In this document: positions 14,614-22,931 of the stretch, one piece after another | How the letters are laid out: each line of letters starts with the position of its first letter | How positions within the stretch are numbered: the stretch's first letter is position 1 | Assembly (NCBI GenBank): GCA_900542235.1 | Contig: UQNB01000025.1 | Coordinates: forward strand, 1-25,107 | From: an uncultured Collinsella sp. | GTDB taxonomy: Bacteria; Actinomycetota; Coriobacteriia; Coriobacteriales; Coriobacteriaceae | Direction: 5' to 3' | Length of the DNA: 25,107 bases | Position numbers and translations under genes: made by a program | Notes under the pieces: model-generated | What the model saw: only the letters and a program-made list of their open reading frames with translations | What the model was told of the DNA's origin: nothing | The model's database searches: none

Positions 14614-16062
14614 ATGGCAGAATCTCGTGCGGAGCGTAAGGCTCGTCGTGCTTTGATCGAGGCGGCTGAGGGGTCAGAGGAGAAAAAATCTTCTCAGAAA
14701 TCCAAGTCGTCTCAGGACGCGAAGGGTAAGTCGGCCAAGGGCAAGGCTAAGGCCAAGCGTCCCGGCTCTCGTCGGAACGAGGATAAGGCATCTCAGACTC
14801 GCTCCAAGCGCTCGCATAAAGATCGGGTTTCGTCTGCGCGCAAGGTTGTGGACCCCAAGTCTCCCTGTTCGATCATGAAATCTTGTGGTGGGTGCACGGC
14901 GCTCAATCGTCCTTATAAGAAGCAGCTGGCGGCCAAGCAGGCTGCTATGGAAGAGCTGTTTGCTGAGCTCTGCGAGCGCGAGGGTATTGCCGTTGATCCC
15001 ATTCGCGGTATGGGTGTTACCCTGGGCGACCCGGGTAAATATCCTGCGCCGCGTGGCTTTCGTCATAAGGCTGCCACTCCCTTTGCTCCCGGTAAGGAGG
15101 GCGCTGTCCGTTGCGGTTTCTTTGAGCGCGGCACGCACAAGATCGTTGCCGTACCCGAGTGTCCTGTCGAAGCGCCGGGCGCCCGTCAGATTCTCAACGG
15201 CATCGCGCATGAGGCCGAGCGCCTACACATTCCCGCCTTTAACGAGGACAAGCATCTGGGCTTGCTTCGCTATGCCGTCGTCCGCCGCGGCTGGCGTACC
15301 GACCAGGTCATGGTTACGCTCGTGACCGCCCAGCGTGACTTACCACATGCGCAGGAGTTCTTTGAGGCCGTCGCGGCGCTCGATCCGCATATCGTCACCG
15401 TTGCCCAAAATATCAATGGCCGTCCCGGTAACGCCATCTTGGGCGAGGAGACTCGTATCGTCTATGGCGCCGAGTGCATGCGCGACCAGCTGCTCGGTTG
15501 CGAATTCGACATCTCCCCTACCGCGTTCTATCAGACCAATCCGCAACAGACCGAGCTGCTCTATCAGCTCGCGATTGACGGCATGGACCTGCGCCAGGGC
15601 GACGTGCTTATGGATGCCTACTGCGGCAGCGGCACCATCGGCCTTTGCGCCGCAAAGGATGCCCAGGACAAGGGCATCGGCATTATGCTGCTCGGTGTGG
15701 AGCGTAACCCGGCGGGCATTGCCGACGCACGTCGCAATGCCGAGCTCAACGGCCTTACCCGCAGCGCTTGGTTTATGGCCGACGACGCCACCGATTACAT
15801 CCTGGACGCCGCCGACAACAACGAGCGTGTTGACGTTCTCTCCATCGACCCGCCGCGCGCCGGCTCCACACCCGAGTTCCTCGAAGCCGCTTGCGCGCTC
15901 AAGCCACGCCGCATCACCTACATCAGTTGCAATCCCGTCACCCAAGAGCGTGACCTGCACCAACTCCTCGACGGAGGTTATCGCCTGCTCAAGATCACGC
16001 CCGTCGACATGTTCCCCCATACCGACCACACCGAGACCGTCGCGGTCCTCGAGCGCCGCTAA
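14614..16062 (+). CDS. rlmD: 23S rRNA (uracil-5-)-methyltransferase, RlmD/RumA family
   Basis: A 482-residue SAM-dependent RNA methyltransferase. Residues 1-80 are a Lys/Arg/Ser-rich extension. An Fe-S cluster site follows: Cys85-x5-Cys91-x2-Cys94 and probably Cys183. The methylase core has FYQTNPQQTE (305-314), SAM-binding DAYCGSGTIGL (334-344), IDPPRAG (411-417), the catalytic Cys439 in YISCNP, and a closing HTETVAVLE. It would methylate C5 of a uridine in 23S rRNA (RlmD or RlmCD type); the exact site cannot be told from TrmA-like relatives by eye. It has no conventional TRAM domain before the cluster. GGGG lies 7 nt before the ATG. It stands alone between divergent and convergent neighbours. 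Early codons favour T-ending forms more than neighbouring genes do. Confidence 0.85.
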   Translation: MAESRAERKARRALIEAAEGSEEKKSSQKSKSSQDAKGKSAKGKAKAKRPGSRRNEDKASQTRSKRSHKDRVSSARKVVDPKSPCSIMKSCGGCTALNRPYKKQLAAKQAAMEELFAELCEREGIAVDPIRGMGVTLGDPGKYPAPRGFRHKAATPFAPGKEGAVRCGFFERGTHKIVAVPECPVEAPGARQILNGIAHEAERLHIPAFNEDKHLGLLRYAVVRRGWRTDQVMVTLVTAQRDLPHAQEFFEAVAALDPHIVTVAQNINGRPGNAILGEETRIVYGAECMRDQLLGCEFDISPTAFYQTNPQQTELLYQLAIDGMDLRQGDVLMDAYCGSGTIGLCAAKDAQDKGIGIMLLGVERNPAGIADARRNAELNGLTRSAWFMADDATDYILDAADNNERVDVLSIDPPRAGSTPEFLEAACALKPRRITYISCNPVTQERDLHQLLDGGYRLLKITPVDMFPHTDHTETVAVLERR

Positions 16063-16092
16063 CCCACCCCGGTAGATTTTTGGGACAAGAAA

Positions 16093-16118
16093 GGGGGCGG
16101 CCCGTCTGGACCGCCCCC
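16093..16118. terminator. shared terminator between RlmD-like and PHP genes
   Basis: An 8-bp G/C stem (16093-16100 with 16111-16118) lies between convergent genes, 30 nt past the RlmD-like stop and 24 nt past the PHP stop. The minus strand has TTTCTTG after it; the plus strand has only a weak T-rich tail. Confidence 0.65.
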
Positions 16119-16141
16119 CTCTCGTTGGGTATATGAGCCCG

Positions 16142-16963
16142 TTACATGCTCTTGCGCAGGTCACACACGCCGGCTGCCGCCATCTCGCGCAGCAGCGTCT
16201 CGCGGTCGCGCGTCACGATCAAATCCAGCGGGAAGTGAATCTCATCGAGCATCTTGCGCGCCTGGTCGAGCTTGCCAATTGCCATACCAATGTGCGCGTC
16301 GGTCGAGACGCCAATCCCCACGCCCAGTTCGGCGCAGCGCTCGGCAATCTTGCGGCAAGCGCCCCAATGCTCGGCATCGGTACCATGCTCAAGACTATGG
16401 TTGTTAATCTCGATAATCTTGTGCTTGGCCTTTGCCGCCAACAACACCTCATCGATATCAAAGGAAACACCCGAGCGACCCGTGTGGCCCAGCATAAACA
16501 CTTTGGGGTGCTCCAGAGCATCGATATACATCTCGGTCGTCTGAGCTACCGTCGCACCTTCGGCAATCTGCGGATTATGCACGCTTGCCACCAAATAATC
16601 CAAATTGCGCGTAACCAAATCGAACAGCGAATGCTGGCGACTGAACGGATCACCGGCAATATCGAGCGTGACAGGAGTGTCCTCGCCAAACAGGCTTCCG
16701 TCCAGCGAAACGATATCGGCCTCGGCACCACGCAGCACCAGTACGCCGCTCCAAATGCGCGGCCAGATATCCTGATTGATAAAGAACTGGTAACTACGCA
16801 GGTCATTGGGGCAAGGCGAAACCATAGAGCTCAGATGGTCGGCAGATCCGAGCACCTGCAGGCCACGCTCTGCCGCCCAGTACACATTCTCCTCAATGGT
16901 CGAATATGCATGCGCAGAGAACATCGTATGGGTATGAATGTCACAAGAAAGCAGGTAGGGCAT
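16142..16963 (-). CDS. PHP-domain phosphohydrolase, YcdX-like
   Basis: A 273-residue protein with the PHP metal-binding pattern. It has HTH at 10-12 in CDIHTHTMFS, ADH (41-43), the glutamate of RGAEADI, VASVHNP, LGHTGR, EINNHS and STDAHIG near the C-terminus. The family uses a trinuclear metal site on a distorted TIM barrel to hydrolyse phosphoesters; YcdX-type members are small stand-alone phosphatases whose natural substrates are poorly known. AAGGAGA lies 5 nt before the ATG. It is downstream of the aminotransferase gene on the same strand, with 165 nt between that contain a TACAAT promoter, so it is probably transcribed separately as well. Confidence 0.88.
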   Translation of the reverse strand: MPYLLSCDIHTHTMFSAHAYSTIEENVYWAAERGLQVLGSADHLSSMVSPCPNDLRSYQFFINQDIWPRIWSGVLVLRGAEADIVSLDGSLFGEDTPVTLDIAGDPFSRQHSLFDLVTRNLDYLVASVHNPQIAEGATVAQTTEMYIDALEHPKVFMLGHTGRSGVSFDIDEVLLAAKAKHKIIEINNHSLEHGTDAEHWGACRKIAERCAELGVGIGVSTDAHIGMAIGKLDQARKMLDEIHFPLDLIVTRDRETLLREMAAAGVCDLRKSM

Positions 16964-17000
16964 CAGGTCTCCTTATCTGGCACGGCCGTCGCTTATATTC

Positions 17001-17029
17001 ATTGTACGCATAGCCTTCGATAGTCGTAA
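17001..17029 (-). promoter_or_regulatory. candidate promoter of the PHP gene
   Basis: On the minus strand TTACGA (17024-17029) and TACAAT (17001-17006) have a 17-nt spacer, with about 31 nt of leader before the ATG. A second, full-consensus TATAAT lies further upstream at 17106-17111. Confidence 0.4.
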
Positions 17030-17090
17030 AACCACTCCATCCCAACGACACAACGTCCATGACAACGGGGTCCGGCTTAACACCAAACCC

Positions 17091-17106
17091 CGTTTCACGT
17101 AAAACA
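17091..17106. promoter_or_regulatory. degenerate parS-like 16-mer
   Basis: CGTTTCACGTAAAACA matches the ParB site consensus TGTTTCACGTGAAACA at 14 of 16 positions. It lies 23 nt beyond the aminotransferase stop, just downstream of a minus-strand TATAAT. It may be a weak parS or an unrelated operator. Confidence 0.35.
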
Positions 17107-17128
17107 TTATAGGTAGAGCGCTTTACTT

Positions 17129-18313
17129 TTAACGATACTCGTCCGCCAACTGCTTCCAGGCGGGTAGCGAATTGATAATCGTCTCGTAACTTACGCAATA
17201 GCCCAAGCGGAACCAACCCGGCATACCAAAGCTATCCGAGGGAACCGCGAGCAGCTCATACTTCTTTGCGCGCTCGCAAAACGCATTCGCATCGGGCTCC
17301 AACGCTTTCACCCATAGGTAGAACGCGCCATCCGGCTCAACATAGGTGTAGCCGTACTCCGCTAGTGCGTCGGTAAGCGCGGTGCGGTTGCGGGCATAGG
17401 CCTCAACGTCACTCGGCTCATCGATGCAGTCGATAATTACGCGCTGAAAGAGCGCCGGTGCGCACACGAAGCCCAGCGTGCGGGCGGCACCGGCGACGGC
17501 CGGCATCAGACGGGCAGCCTGCGGATTGGTGTTGGGAACCAAGATCCACCCCACGCGCTCACCCGGCAGCGACAGCGACTTGGAATACGAGTAGCACACG
17601 ATGGTGTGCTCGTAGATCGAGGGCACCCAAGGCACCTCGGCACCGTACACGATCTCGCGGTACGGCTCATCCGAGATGAGCATAATCGGATTCTCGGGAT
17701 CGCGCTGAGCGTTGGCCTCGCGCAGAACATTGGCCAGTCGCGTCAGCGTGTCGCGCGTATATACGGCACCGGTCGGGTTGTTGGGCGAGTCGATAATGAC
17801 GGCTGCCGTCTTGTCGGTGATCGCCTTGAGCACGTTGTCCACGCTCAGCTGGAACGTGTCTTCATCAGCAGGCGCCTCAACACACGTACAGCCGGCCTTC
17901 TCAATCCAAACGCGATACTCCGGAAAGTACGGGGCGATAACAATAACCTCGTCGCCCGAGTTCGTAACGGCGTTGAGCGTGCAGGTGAGCGAAGCCGCAG
18001 CACCCACCGTCATAAAGACGTCCTTACCCTCATAGTTCGTTCCAAAGCGGCGGTTGAGCGATTCGGCGACGGCTGCTCGACATTGCGGTAGGCCCGGAGC
18101 GGGGGTGTAGCCGTGCAACTGGTCACTCGGCAGCCCCAAGGCCTTCTTAATGGACTCCGCCACGGCAGCCGGCGCCGGAACACTCGGGTTGCCCAGCGAA
18201 AAATCGAATACGTTTTCCGCACCGATCTGCGCCTTGCGCTCAAGGCCATAGCTAAAAATCTCACGGATGATGGAGCTTTCCGCACCGCGAGCATACATAG
18301 TTTCGTTGATCAT
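17129..18313 (-). CDS. pyridoxal-phosphate aminotransferase, class I/II (fold type I)
   Basis: A 394-residue protein of normal length. PLP-site residues are in place: SPNNPTG (176-182, Asn that contacts the ring), SDEPYRE (214-220, Asp to the pyridine nitrogen and Tyr), the Schiff-base Lys245 in SYSKSLSLPGER, and Arg253. The N-terminal FSLGNPSVPAP is a typical substrate-loop segment. It transfers amino groups between amino acids and 2-oxoacids in the cytosol; aspartate/aromatic-type specificity is the usual guess but is not determined here. The start is ATG 18313 behind AAAGGGGAAC. A longer in-frame opening reaches into an upstream palindrome and has no ribosome site. No terminator with a U-run follows; a 7-bp AACGGGG/CCCCGTT hairpin lies about 38 nt past the stop. 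Confidence 0.9.
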   Translation of the reverse strand: MINETMYARGAESSIIREIFSYGLERKAQIGAENVFDFSLGNPSVPAPAAVAESIKKALGLPSDQLHGYTPAPGLPQCRAAVAESLNRRFGTNYEGKDVFMTVGAAASLTCTLNAVTNSGDEVIVIAPYFPEYRVWIEKAGCTCVEAPADEDTFQLSVDNVLKAITDKTAAVIIDSPNNPTGAVYTRDTLTRLANVLREANAQRDPENPIMLISDEPYREIVYGAEVPWVPSIYEHTIVCYSYSKSLSLPGERVGWILVPNTNPQAARLMPAVAGAARTLGFVCAPALFQRVIIDCIDEPSDVEAYARNRTALTDALAEYGYTYVEPDGAFYLWVKALEPDANAFCERAKKYELLAVPSDSFGMPGWFRLGYCVSYETIINSLPAWKQLADEYR

Positions 18314-18337
18314 CTGTTCCCCTTTCGCATAGGCGCT

Positions 18338-18343
18338 ATTGTA
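18338..18343 (-). promoter_or_regulatory. candidate -10 box of the aminotransferase gene
   Basis: TACAAT on the minus strand places the transcript start about 18 nt before the ATG. No good -35 is visible at 16-18 nt. Confidence 0.4.
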
Positions 18344-18372
18344 CGCTTTAGCCGAGCAAAGTGCCGCAGCAA

Positions 18373-18434
18373 TGTTGATTGGGGACAGACTTAAATGCGT
18401 GAAAACGCTCATTTAAGTCTGTCCCCAATCAACA
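18373..18434. repeat. palindrome with 25-bp perfect arms and GAAA loop
   Basis: Arms 18373-18397 and 18410-18434 are perfect inverted repeats. The 12-nt centre holds a CGT-GAAA-ACG mini-stem plus two unpaired bases. It lies between the FtsH terminator and the aminotransferase promoter, outside both predicted transcripts. The arm includes GGGGACAGACTTAAATG, which resembles REP-like repeats mobilised by Y1 (RAYT) transposases; no such transposase is in the window. Confidence 0.75.
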
Positions 18435-18452
18435 GACGGCCCCATATCGCCC

Positions 18453-18491
18453 AAAAGAAAAAGCCTCCGCAGGTTTCCCCGCGGAGGCTTT
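18453..18491 (-). terminator. intrinsic terminator of the tilS-hpt-ftsH operon
   Basis: An 11-bp perfect stem (18460-18470 with 18481-18491) and 10-nt loop are followed on the minus strand by TTTTTCTTTTGG. It lies 11 nt past the ftsH stop. Confidence 0.9.
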
Positions 18492-18502
18492 CGCCACAAA
18501 GA

Positions 18503-20644
18503 CTATTTGTCGGTGTCGGCATCGACATCGGCATCGACGACGGCATGGTCATCGTCAGCATCATCGGATGCGGCTTCGGCATCCTCTTGCATGGCCGCCT
18601 GCGCAAAGGCCGCGGCATCAGCCGCCAGCTCCTCCTCGCTCATACGAGGCACGCGCTTCTTGGTCGGCATGCCGGCCGCCTTGGCATTGCGCTCCTCCTT
18701 GGCCGCCAGGATATCACCCTCGCGCTCAAGGTAGGCATCCCACTCGTTATCGAGCAGGGCGTTCACGGCATCGCCCTCGACAGTCTCGCGCTCGAGCAGC
18801 ACCTTCGCCATCAGATCGAGCTGATCGCGACGGGCGTCCAGGATCTCGACCGCACGACGATGGGCCTCACGCATAATGCGCTGAACCTCGATATCGATGC
18901 GGCGCGCCGTCTCCTCGGAGTAATCCTGGTGATCGGCGTAATCGCGACCAAGGAACACCTGATGTTGCGCCTCGCCAAACACTTGTGTGCCCAGTTCCTC
19001 GCTCATGCCCAGGCGCGTGACCATCTCGCGCGCCATCTTGGTTGCGCGCTCCAGATCGTTGCTCGCGCCCGACGTAATGTCATCGCACATGAGCTCCTCG
19101 GCAACGCGACCGCCCAAGAACACGGCGAGCTCGTCAAGCATCTCGTTCTTGGTCTTGAGGAAGTGGTCCTCCTGCGGAAGCTGCAGCGTGTAGCCCAGAG
19201 CCTGACCGCGGCTGACGATCGAGATCTTGTGGACCGGATCGGAGTGCTCCAGGATGTGGCCCACCAGGGCGTGACCGCTCTCGTGGTAGGCAATCGTGGT
19301 GCGCTCGGCCTCGGTCATCACGCGACCCTTGCGCTGCGGACCGGCAATCACGCGCTCCATCGATTCCTCGACCTCGTCCATCGAGATCACGGAACGATGA
19401 CGGCGAGCGGCCAGCAGCGCAGACTCGTTGAGCAGGTTCGCCAAATCGGCACCGGTGAAGCCAACGGTCATCTGGGCGAGCTTCTCAAACTTAACGTCCT
19501 CGTCCATCGGCTTATTCTCGGCATGCACGCGCAAGATCTGCTCGCGGCCCTTTACGTCCGGACGATCGACCGTGACCTGGCGGTCAAAGCGACCGGGGCG
19601 CAGCAATGCCGGGTCCAGAATATCGGGGCGATTGGTCGCGGCGATCAGGATGACCGACTCGCTTTCCTCAAAGCCGTCCATCTCGACCAGCAGCTGGTTG
19701 AGCGTCTGCTCGCGCTCGTCGTGACCGCCGCCCAAGCCAGCTCCGCGCTGACGTCCCACGGCATCGATCTCATCGATGAAGATGATCGACGGGGCCTGGG
19801 ACTTGGCCTCCTTAAAGAGGTCACGCACACGGCTGGCGCCGACACCTACGAACATCTCGACAAAGTCGGAACCCGAGATGCTAAAGAACGGCACGCCCGC
19901 CTCGCCGGCAACGGCCTTGGCCAGCAGCGTTTTACCGGTGCCCGGAGGGCCAACCAGCAACACGCCACGCGGGATCTTGGCGCCCAGTTTGCGATAGCGA
20001 TCAGGATCGCTCAAAAAGTCACGGATCTCCTCGAGCTCCTCGACTGCCTCGTCCACGCCGGCAACGTCTTCAAACTTGACCTTGGGGCGTGTGGCCTCGT
20101 TGGTCTTGGCGTTGGTCTTGCCAAACTGCATGTTCCTGTTGTTGGCGCCCATCATCTGGCGCATAAAGTAGAACATGATGGCGATAAGGGCGATCGTCGG
20201 AAGCACACTCATCGCCAAGTCGCCCCAAAAATCGGGATCGTTGGTGTTGACGATGTACTTGGTATCGGGGTGCTCCGCCATGAGCTCGGCAAGCGAATCG
20301 GAGCCGACATAGGTCGAGGAGAAGCTCTTGAGCTCGCTCGTATCGCCCTTGTCCTTCTTCGTCTTCCAGTAATGACCCGTCACGCTTCCGTCTTGAACCG
20401 TATAGGTCAGATCTTCGACGCGATCCTGCTTGATGGCGCTGACCATCTCGCTCGTCGCGAGCTTAACGGTATTGCTGGAGCTGGCAAAGCCGGAGCCCAT
20501 ATTAAAGAAGGCATAGCCCAGAAGCGCGCAAGCCAAAAGAAAATACAGCCAGCCCGTACGCGTGGGCTTCTTGCCTCCGGGCATCCCCGGGATCTTAGGC
20601 TCCCGGGGAGTCTGGGAATTGTTATCGTTACGGTCGTCGGGCAT
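18503..20644 (-). CDS. ftsH: ATP-dependent zinc metalloprotease FtsH
   Basis: A 713-residue membrane AAA+ protease. Two membrane helices (about 31-49 and 142-163) flank a small extracytoplasmic domain. The AAA module has Walker A GPPGTGKT (232-239), Walker B IIFIDE, the pore motif FVGVGA and an SRH region with ATNRPDILDPALLRPGR. The protease zinc site is HESGH (454-458), with a downstream SNDLERAT aspartate as third ligand. It degrades unstable and misassembled membrane proteins. The tail after about residue 640 is an Ala/Asp/Glu-rich extension of low complexity ending in an acidic run. The ATG is one base after the hpt stop, with GGAGG inside the end of hpt, so the two are translationally linked. 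Confidence 0.98.
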   Translation of the reverse strand: MPDDRNDNNSQTPREPKIPGMPGGKKPTRTGWLYFLLACALLGYAFFNMGSGFASSSNTVKLATSEMVSAIKQDRVEDLTYTVQDGSVTGHYWKTKKDKGDTSELKSFSSTYVGSDSLAELMAEHPDTKYIVNTNDPDFWGDLAMSVLPTIALIAIMFYFMRQMMGANNRNMQFGKTNAKTNEATRPKVKFEDVAGVDEAVEELEEIRDFLSDPDRYRKLGAKIPRGVLLVGPPGTGKTLLAKAVAGEAGVPFFSISGSDFVEMFVGVGASRVRDLFKEAKSQAPSIIFIDEIDAVGRQRGAGLGGGHDEREQTLNQLLVEMDGFEESESVILIAATNRPDILDPALLRPGRFDRQVTVDRPDVKGREQILRVHAENKPMDEDVKFEKLAQMTVGFTGADLANLLNESALLAARRHRSVISMDEVEESMERVIAGPQRKGRVMTEAERTTIAYHESGHALVGHILEHSDPVHKISIVSRGQALGYTLQLPQEDHFLKTKNEMLDELAVFLGGRVAEELMCDDITSGASNDLERATKMAREMVTRLGMSEELGTQVFGEAQHQVFLGRDYADHQDYSEETARRIDIEVQRIMREAHRRAVEILDARRDQLDLMAKVLLERETVEGDAVNALLDNEWDAYLEREGDILAAKEERNAKAAGMPTKKRVPRMSEEELAADAAAFAQAAMQEDAEAASDDADDDHAVVDADVDADTDK

Positions 20645-20645
20645 C

Positions 20646-21194
20646 TTACGAATAAACCTCCGGTTTCAAAATGCCCAGATACGGAAGGTTGCGATAGCGC
20701 TCGGCATAGTCGAGGCCGTAGCCCACCACAAAGGCATCGGGGCAATGGGTTCCAACATACTTGGGCGTGATGGCCGAGACGCGGTCCTCAACGTCCTTCC
20801 ACAGGAAGGCGGCGACCTCCAGAGAAGCGGGCTTGCGGCTCTCGAGGTTCTTCATCAGATACTTGAGCGTCAGGCCCGAGTCCAGAATGTCCTCGACGAT
20901 CAGCACGTCGCGACCGCGGATGTCGATATCCAGGTCCTTAATGATACGCACGATACCCGAGGACTTCACACCGTCGCCGTAGCTCGAAACAGCCATGAAA
21001 TCGATGTTGGTCGGCAGCTCGATCTTACGCATCAGGTCGCCCATAAAGACCACGGCGCCGCGCAGGACCGCAATCAGCACCAGATCCTTACCCGCGTAGT
21101 CGCGAGTAATCTGCTCGCCTAGGCGAGAGACGATACCGTCGATATCCTCCTGCGTAAACAGAACCTTCTCGATATCCGGATGTTGAGAAGCCAT
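20646..21194 (-). CDS. hpt: hypoxanthine phosphoribosyltransferase
   Basis: A 182-residue type I phosphoribosyltransferase. The PRPP-binding motif VLIVEDILDSGLTL occupies 97-110, the flexible-loop Ser-Tyr pair is in VSSYGDG (about 69-75), and the purine-contact region is DAFVVGYGLDYAERYRNLPY. It makes IMP (and GMP) from free purine bases and PRPP in the cytosol. AAAGGG lies 5 nt before the ATG. The order tilS-hpt-ftsH on one strand is a widely conserved arrangement, near oriC in Bacillus. A candidate extended -10 upstream suggests that hpt-ftsH can be transcribed apart from tilS. Confidence 0.97.
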   Translation of the reverse strand: MASQHPDIEKVLFTQEDIDGIVSRLGEQITRDYAGKDLVLIAVLRGAVVFMGDLMRKIELPTNIDFMAVSSYGDGVKSSGIVRIIKDLDIDIRGRDVLIVEDILDSGLTLKYLMKNLESRKPASLEVAAFLWKDVEDRVSAITPKYVGTHCPDAFVVGYGLDYAERYRNLPYLGILKPEVYS

Positions 21195-21250
21195 GACAAC
21201 CCTTTCTTGTGCTTATCGCCCACACACCGCCGTATGGACGCGAACTACAC

Positions 21251-21259
21251 ATTCTAGCA
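21251..21259 (-). promoter_or_regulatory. extended -10 promoter of hpt-ftsH
   Basis: On the minus strand TGC-TAGAAT (21259-21251) is a good extended -10 about 50 nt before the hpt ATG. The -35 position falls in a 9-bp hairpin (21260-21290) and has no consensus match. Confidence 0.4.
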
Positions 21260-21290
21260 GCGCACGGGGTATATTTACCAGCCCGTGCGC
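21260..21290. repeat. hairpin between tilS and hpt
   Basis: Stem GCGCACGGG (21260-21268) pairs with CCCGTGCGC (21282-21290). On the minus strand the loop contains GGTA-AATA-TACC, which can extend the structure. It abuts the candidate hpt -10 box, so it could be an operator or a 3' stabiliser of tilS mRNA. Confidence 0.5.
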
Positions 21291-21341
21291 CATCAGCGCG
21301 GGAATACCGTCAACGTCGCACAGAATAGTAGGCGTGGGACG

Positions 21342-22883
21342 CTATTCCGCATCGACTACGCGGAGCAGATATGCCACGCGCGTTGCGGCCGTGCATTTAA
21401 AACGCTCGTCGGCCCGAACGCCCGCGACCCACACCACGGCTCCTCCCGGAGCCGTTCTTACCACGGGCACGCCAGAGCGTTCGGAAACGGGAATGCGCGC
21501 CTCGTTGAGCAGGTCGGACACTTTTTTGCTTCGACCACTCATTCCCAGCGGGCACATCACATCCCCCGGCACAGGGTTATCCACCCACAAGCGCGCCGAT
21601 CGAGCCTCAGCGGGAATCTCTCCGAACGAGCCGGCGAGCATCCGATCGCTATCGCGGTCGGCAAAGCCCAAGGCCGCCGCATCCACGATAGCGGCCACCT
21701 CTCCAGCAGCCACAAGCTCGCGGGCTCGATGCACGACATCGCATCCCGGCTCGACGGCCATCGGCTCGGCCACCAGCATACGCCCCGCTCCCAACGACAG
21801 GCGCCCGGGAACGGAGATCCAGTCGGCAACTAAGCCCTCGCGCGCCGCCGGGGCCTTGAGTGCCAGCATGCCAAACTCAACGCGCGCATCAATTCCCGCC
21901 GGGAGTGTGACCGACCCCGCACCCTCGGCAACACAGGCGAGCACGCGCTCCACATGCCGCATCTCCGGTCGAGCATCGGGGTCGATGCGCTTAATTGCCA
22001 GTCGCACCATGCGCCGCGCAATCACCACCTCGGCCGCAGCAAGGCGGCGCGCGTCGAGGACCAGCGCACCCGCCACTTCCTTGCGCAGGCAGCTTCGAAA
22101 CGCCTGTGCCGAAAGTTGAGACAAAAACGCATCCTCGTCGCCCAGGATCTCGCAAGCGGCACCAATCGTCTTGCACACGCTCGCGTTGCGCTGTGCCACC
22201 ACCGGCATCACCCGGTGGCGCACATAGTTGCGCAGGTACGAAACGTCCTCGTTGCTCTCATCCTCCCGCCATGGCTGACCATGCACCTGCAGATAGTTCA
22301 CGAGCTCATCATGCGTGAGGTCGAGCAAGGGACGCACCACGATATTCCTCCGGCGAGGGATGCTCGATAGACCAGCGGGCCCCGACCCCTTAATCGCATT
22401 CATCAAAAACGTTTCCGCGCGGTCCGACGAGGTGTGCGCCGTACAGATGCGGGCCGCCGTCCGCGGTGCGCCCGTCTGGGCGCAGAGCTCACGAACGTAT
22501 CTCCGTGCCGCGGCATAGCGTACCTCGCGGGCAGCCGCCTCAATATTGCCCAATTCATCATCAAAATAGGCATGCTCAACACACAGCGGCAAGCCATGTT
22601 GCGCGCATAGCTCGCGCACAAAGGCCTCGTCGCCATCGGACGCCTCACCACGCAGATGATGATTTACATGCAGCACGTGCAGACGCTCGCGCGCAATGGA
22701 AGCGACACCGCGCCCGTCCATGATATCCAACTTTGATGTGCATGCCATAAGAAGCAAGGCCGTCGAGTCCGCACCACCTGATACCATGAGCACCACAGGA
22801 GCAGCCGTCTGCCGCGTCGCCAGGGCGTAATCATCCCCCCTCGACGCAGCATGATGTCCATAGTGCTGAGATACCGTTGGCAT
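21342..22883 (-). CDS. tilS: tRNA(Ile)-lysidine synthetase
   Basis: A 513-residue PP-loop ATPase. The ATP pyrophosphatase motif SGGADS lies at 35-40, followed by HVNHHLRGEASDGDE, AAREVRYAAARR and CTAHTSSDRAETFLMNAIKGSG, all typical of TilS. The C-terminal third is the less conserved substrate-binding part. It attaches lysine to C34 of the CAU-anticodon tRNA-Ile, changing it to read AUA, and is essential in most bacteria. It is longer than compact TilS proteins and near the E. coli/Bacillus range. AGGAGG lies 6 nt before the ATG. It is first in the tilS-hpt-ftsH unit and is divergent from the YycJ-like gene, with only 48 nt between starts. Confidence 0.95.
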   Translation of the reverse strand: MPTVSQHYGHHAASRGDDYALATRQTAAPVVLMVSGGADSTALLLMACTSKLDIMDGRGVASIARERLHVLHVNHHLRGEASDGDEAFVRELCAQHGLPLCVEHAYFDDELGNIEAAAREVRYAAARRYVRELCAQTGAPRTAARICTAHTSSDRAETFLMNAIKGSGPAGLSSIPRRRNIVVRPLLDLTHDELVNYLQVHGQPWREDESNEDVSYLRNYVRHRVMPVVAQRNASVCKTIGAACEILGDEDAFLSQLSAQAFRSCLRKEVAGALVLDARRLAAAEVVIARRMVRLAIKRIDPDARPEMRHVERVLACVAEGAGSVTLPAGIDARVEFGMLALKAPAAREGLVADWISVPGRLSLGAGRMLVAEPMAVEPGCDVVHRARELVAAGEVAAIVDAAALGFADRDSDRMLAGSFGEIPAEARSARLWVDNPVPGDVMCPLGMSGRSKKVSDLLNEARIPVSERSGVPVVRTAPGGAVVWVAGVRADERFKCTAATRVAYLLRVVDAE

Positions 22884-22911
22884 TCGCTTCCTCCTCTATT
22901 CGTCCGCACCC

Positions 22912-22917
22912 ATTGTA
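22912..22917 (-). promoter_or_regulatory. candidate -10 box of tilS
   Basis: TACAAT on the minus strand puts the transcript start about 22 nt before the tilS ATG. Its upstream half must overlap the start of the divergent YycJ-like gene. Confidence 0.4.
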
Positions 22918-22931
22918 TCCTTTGGAATCTT

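Noticed and set aside
17061..17092. AACGGGG/CCCCGTT hairpin as terminator of the aminotransferase gene
   Set aside because: Only 7 bp with a long loop and no U-run on the minus strand; too weak to list as a terminator.
18395..20770. Plus-strand open frame of about 790 codons opposite ftsH
   Set aside because: Antisense shadow of ftsH; low-complexity His/Leu/Arg composition and no domain.
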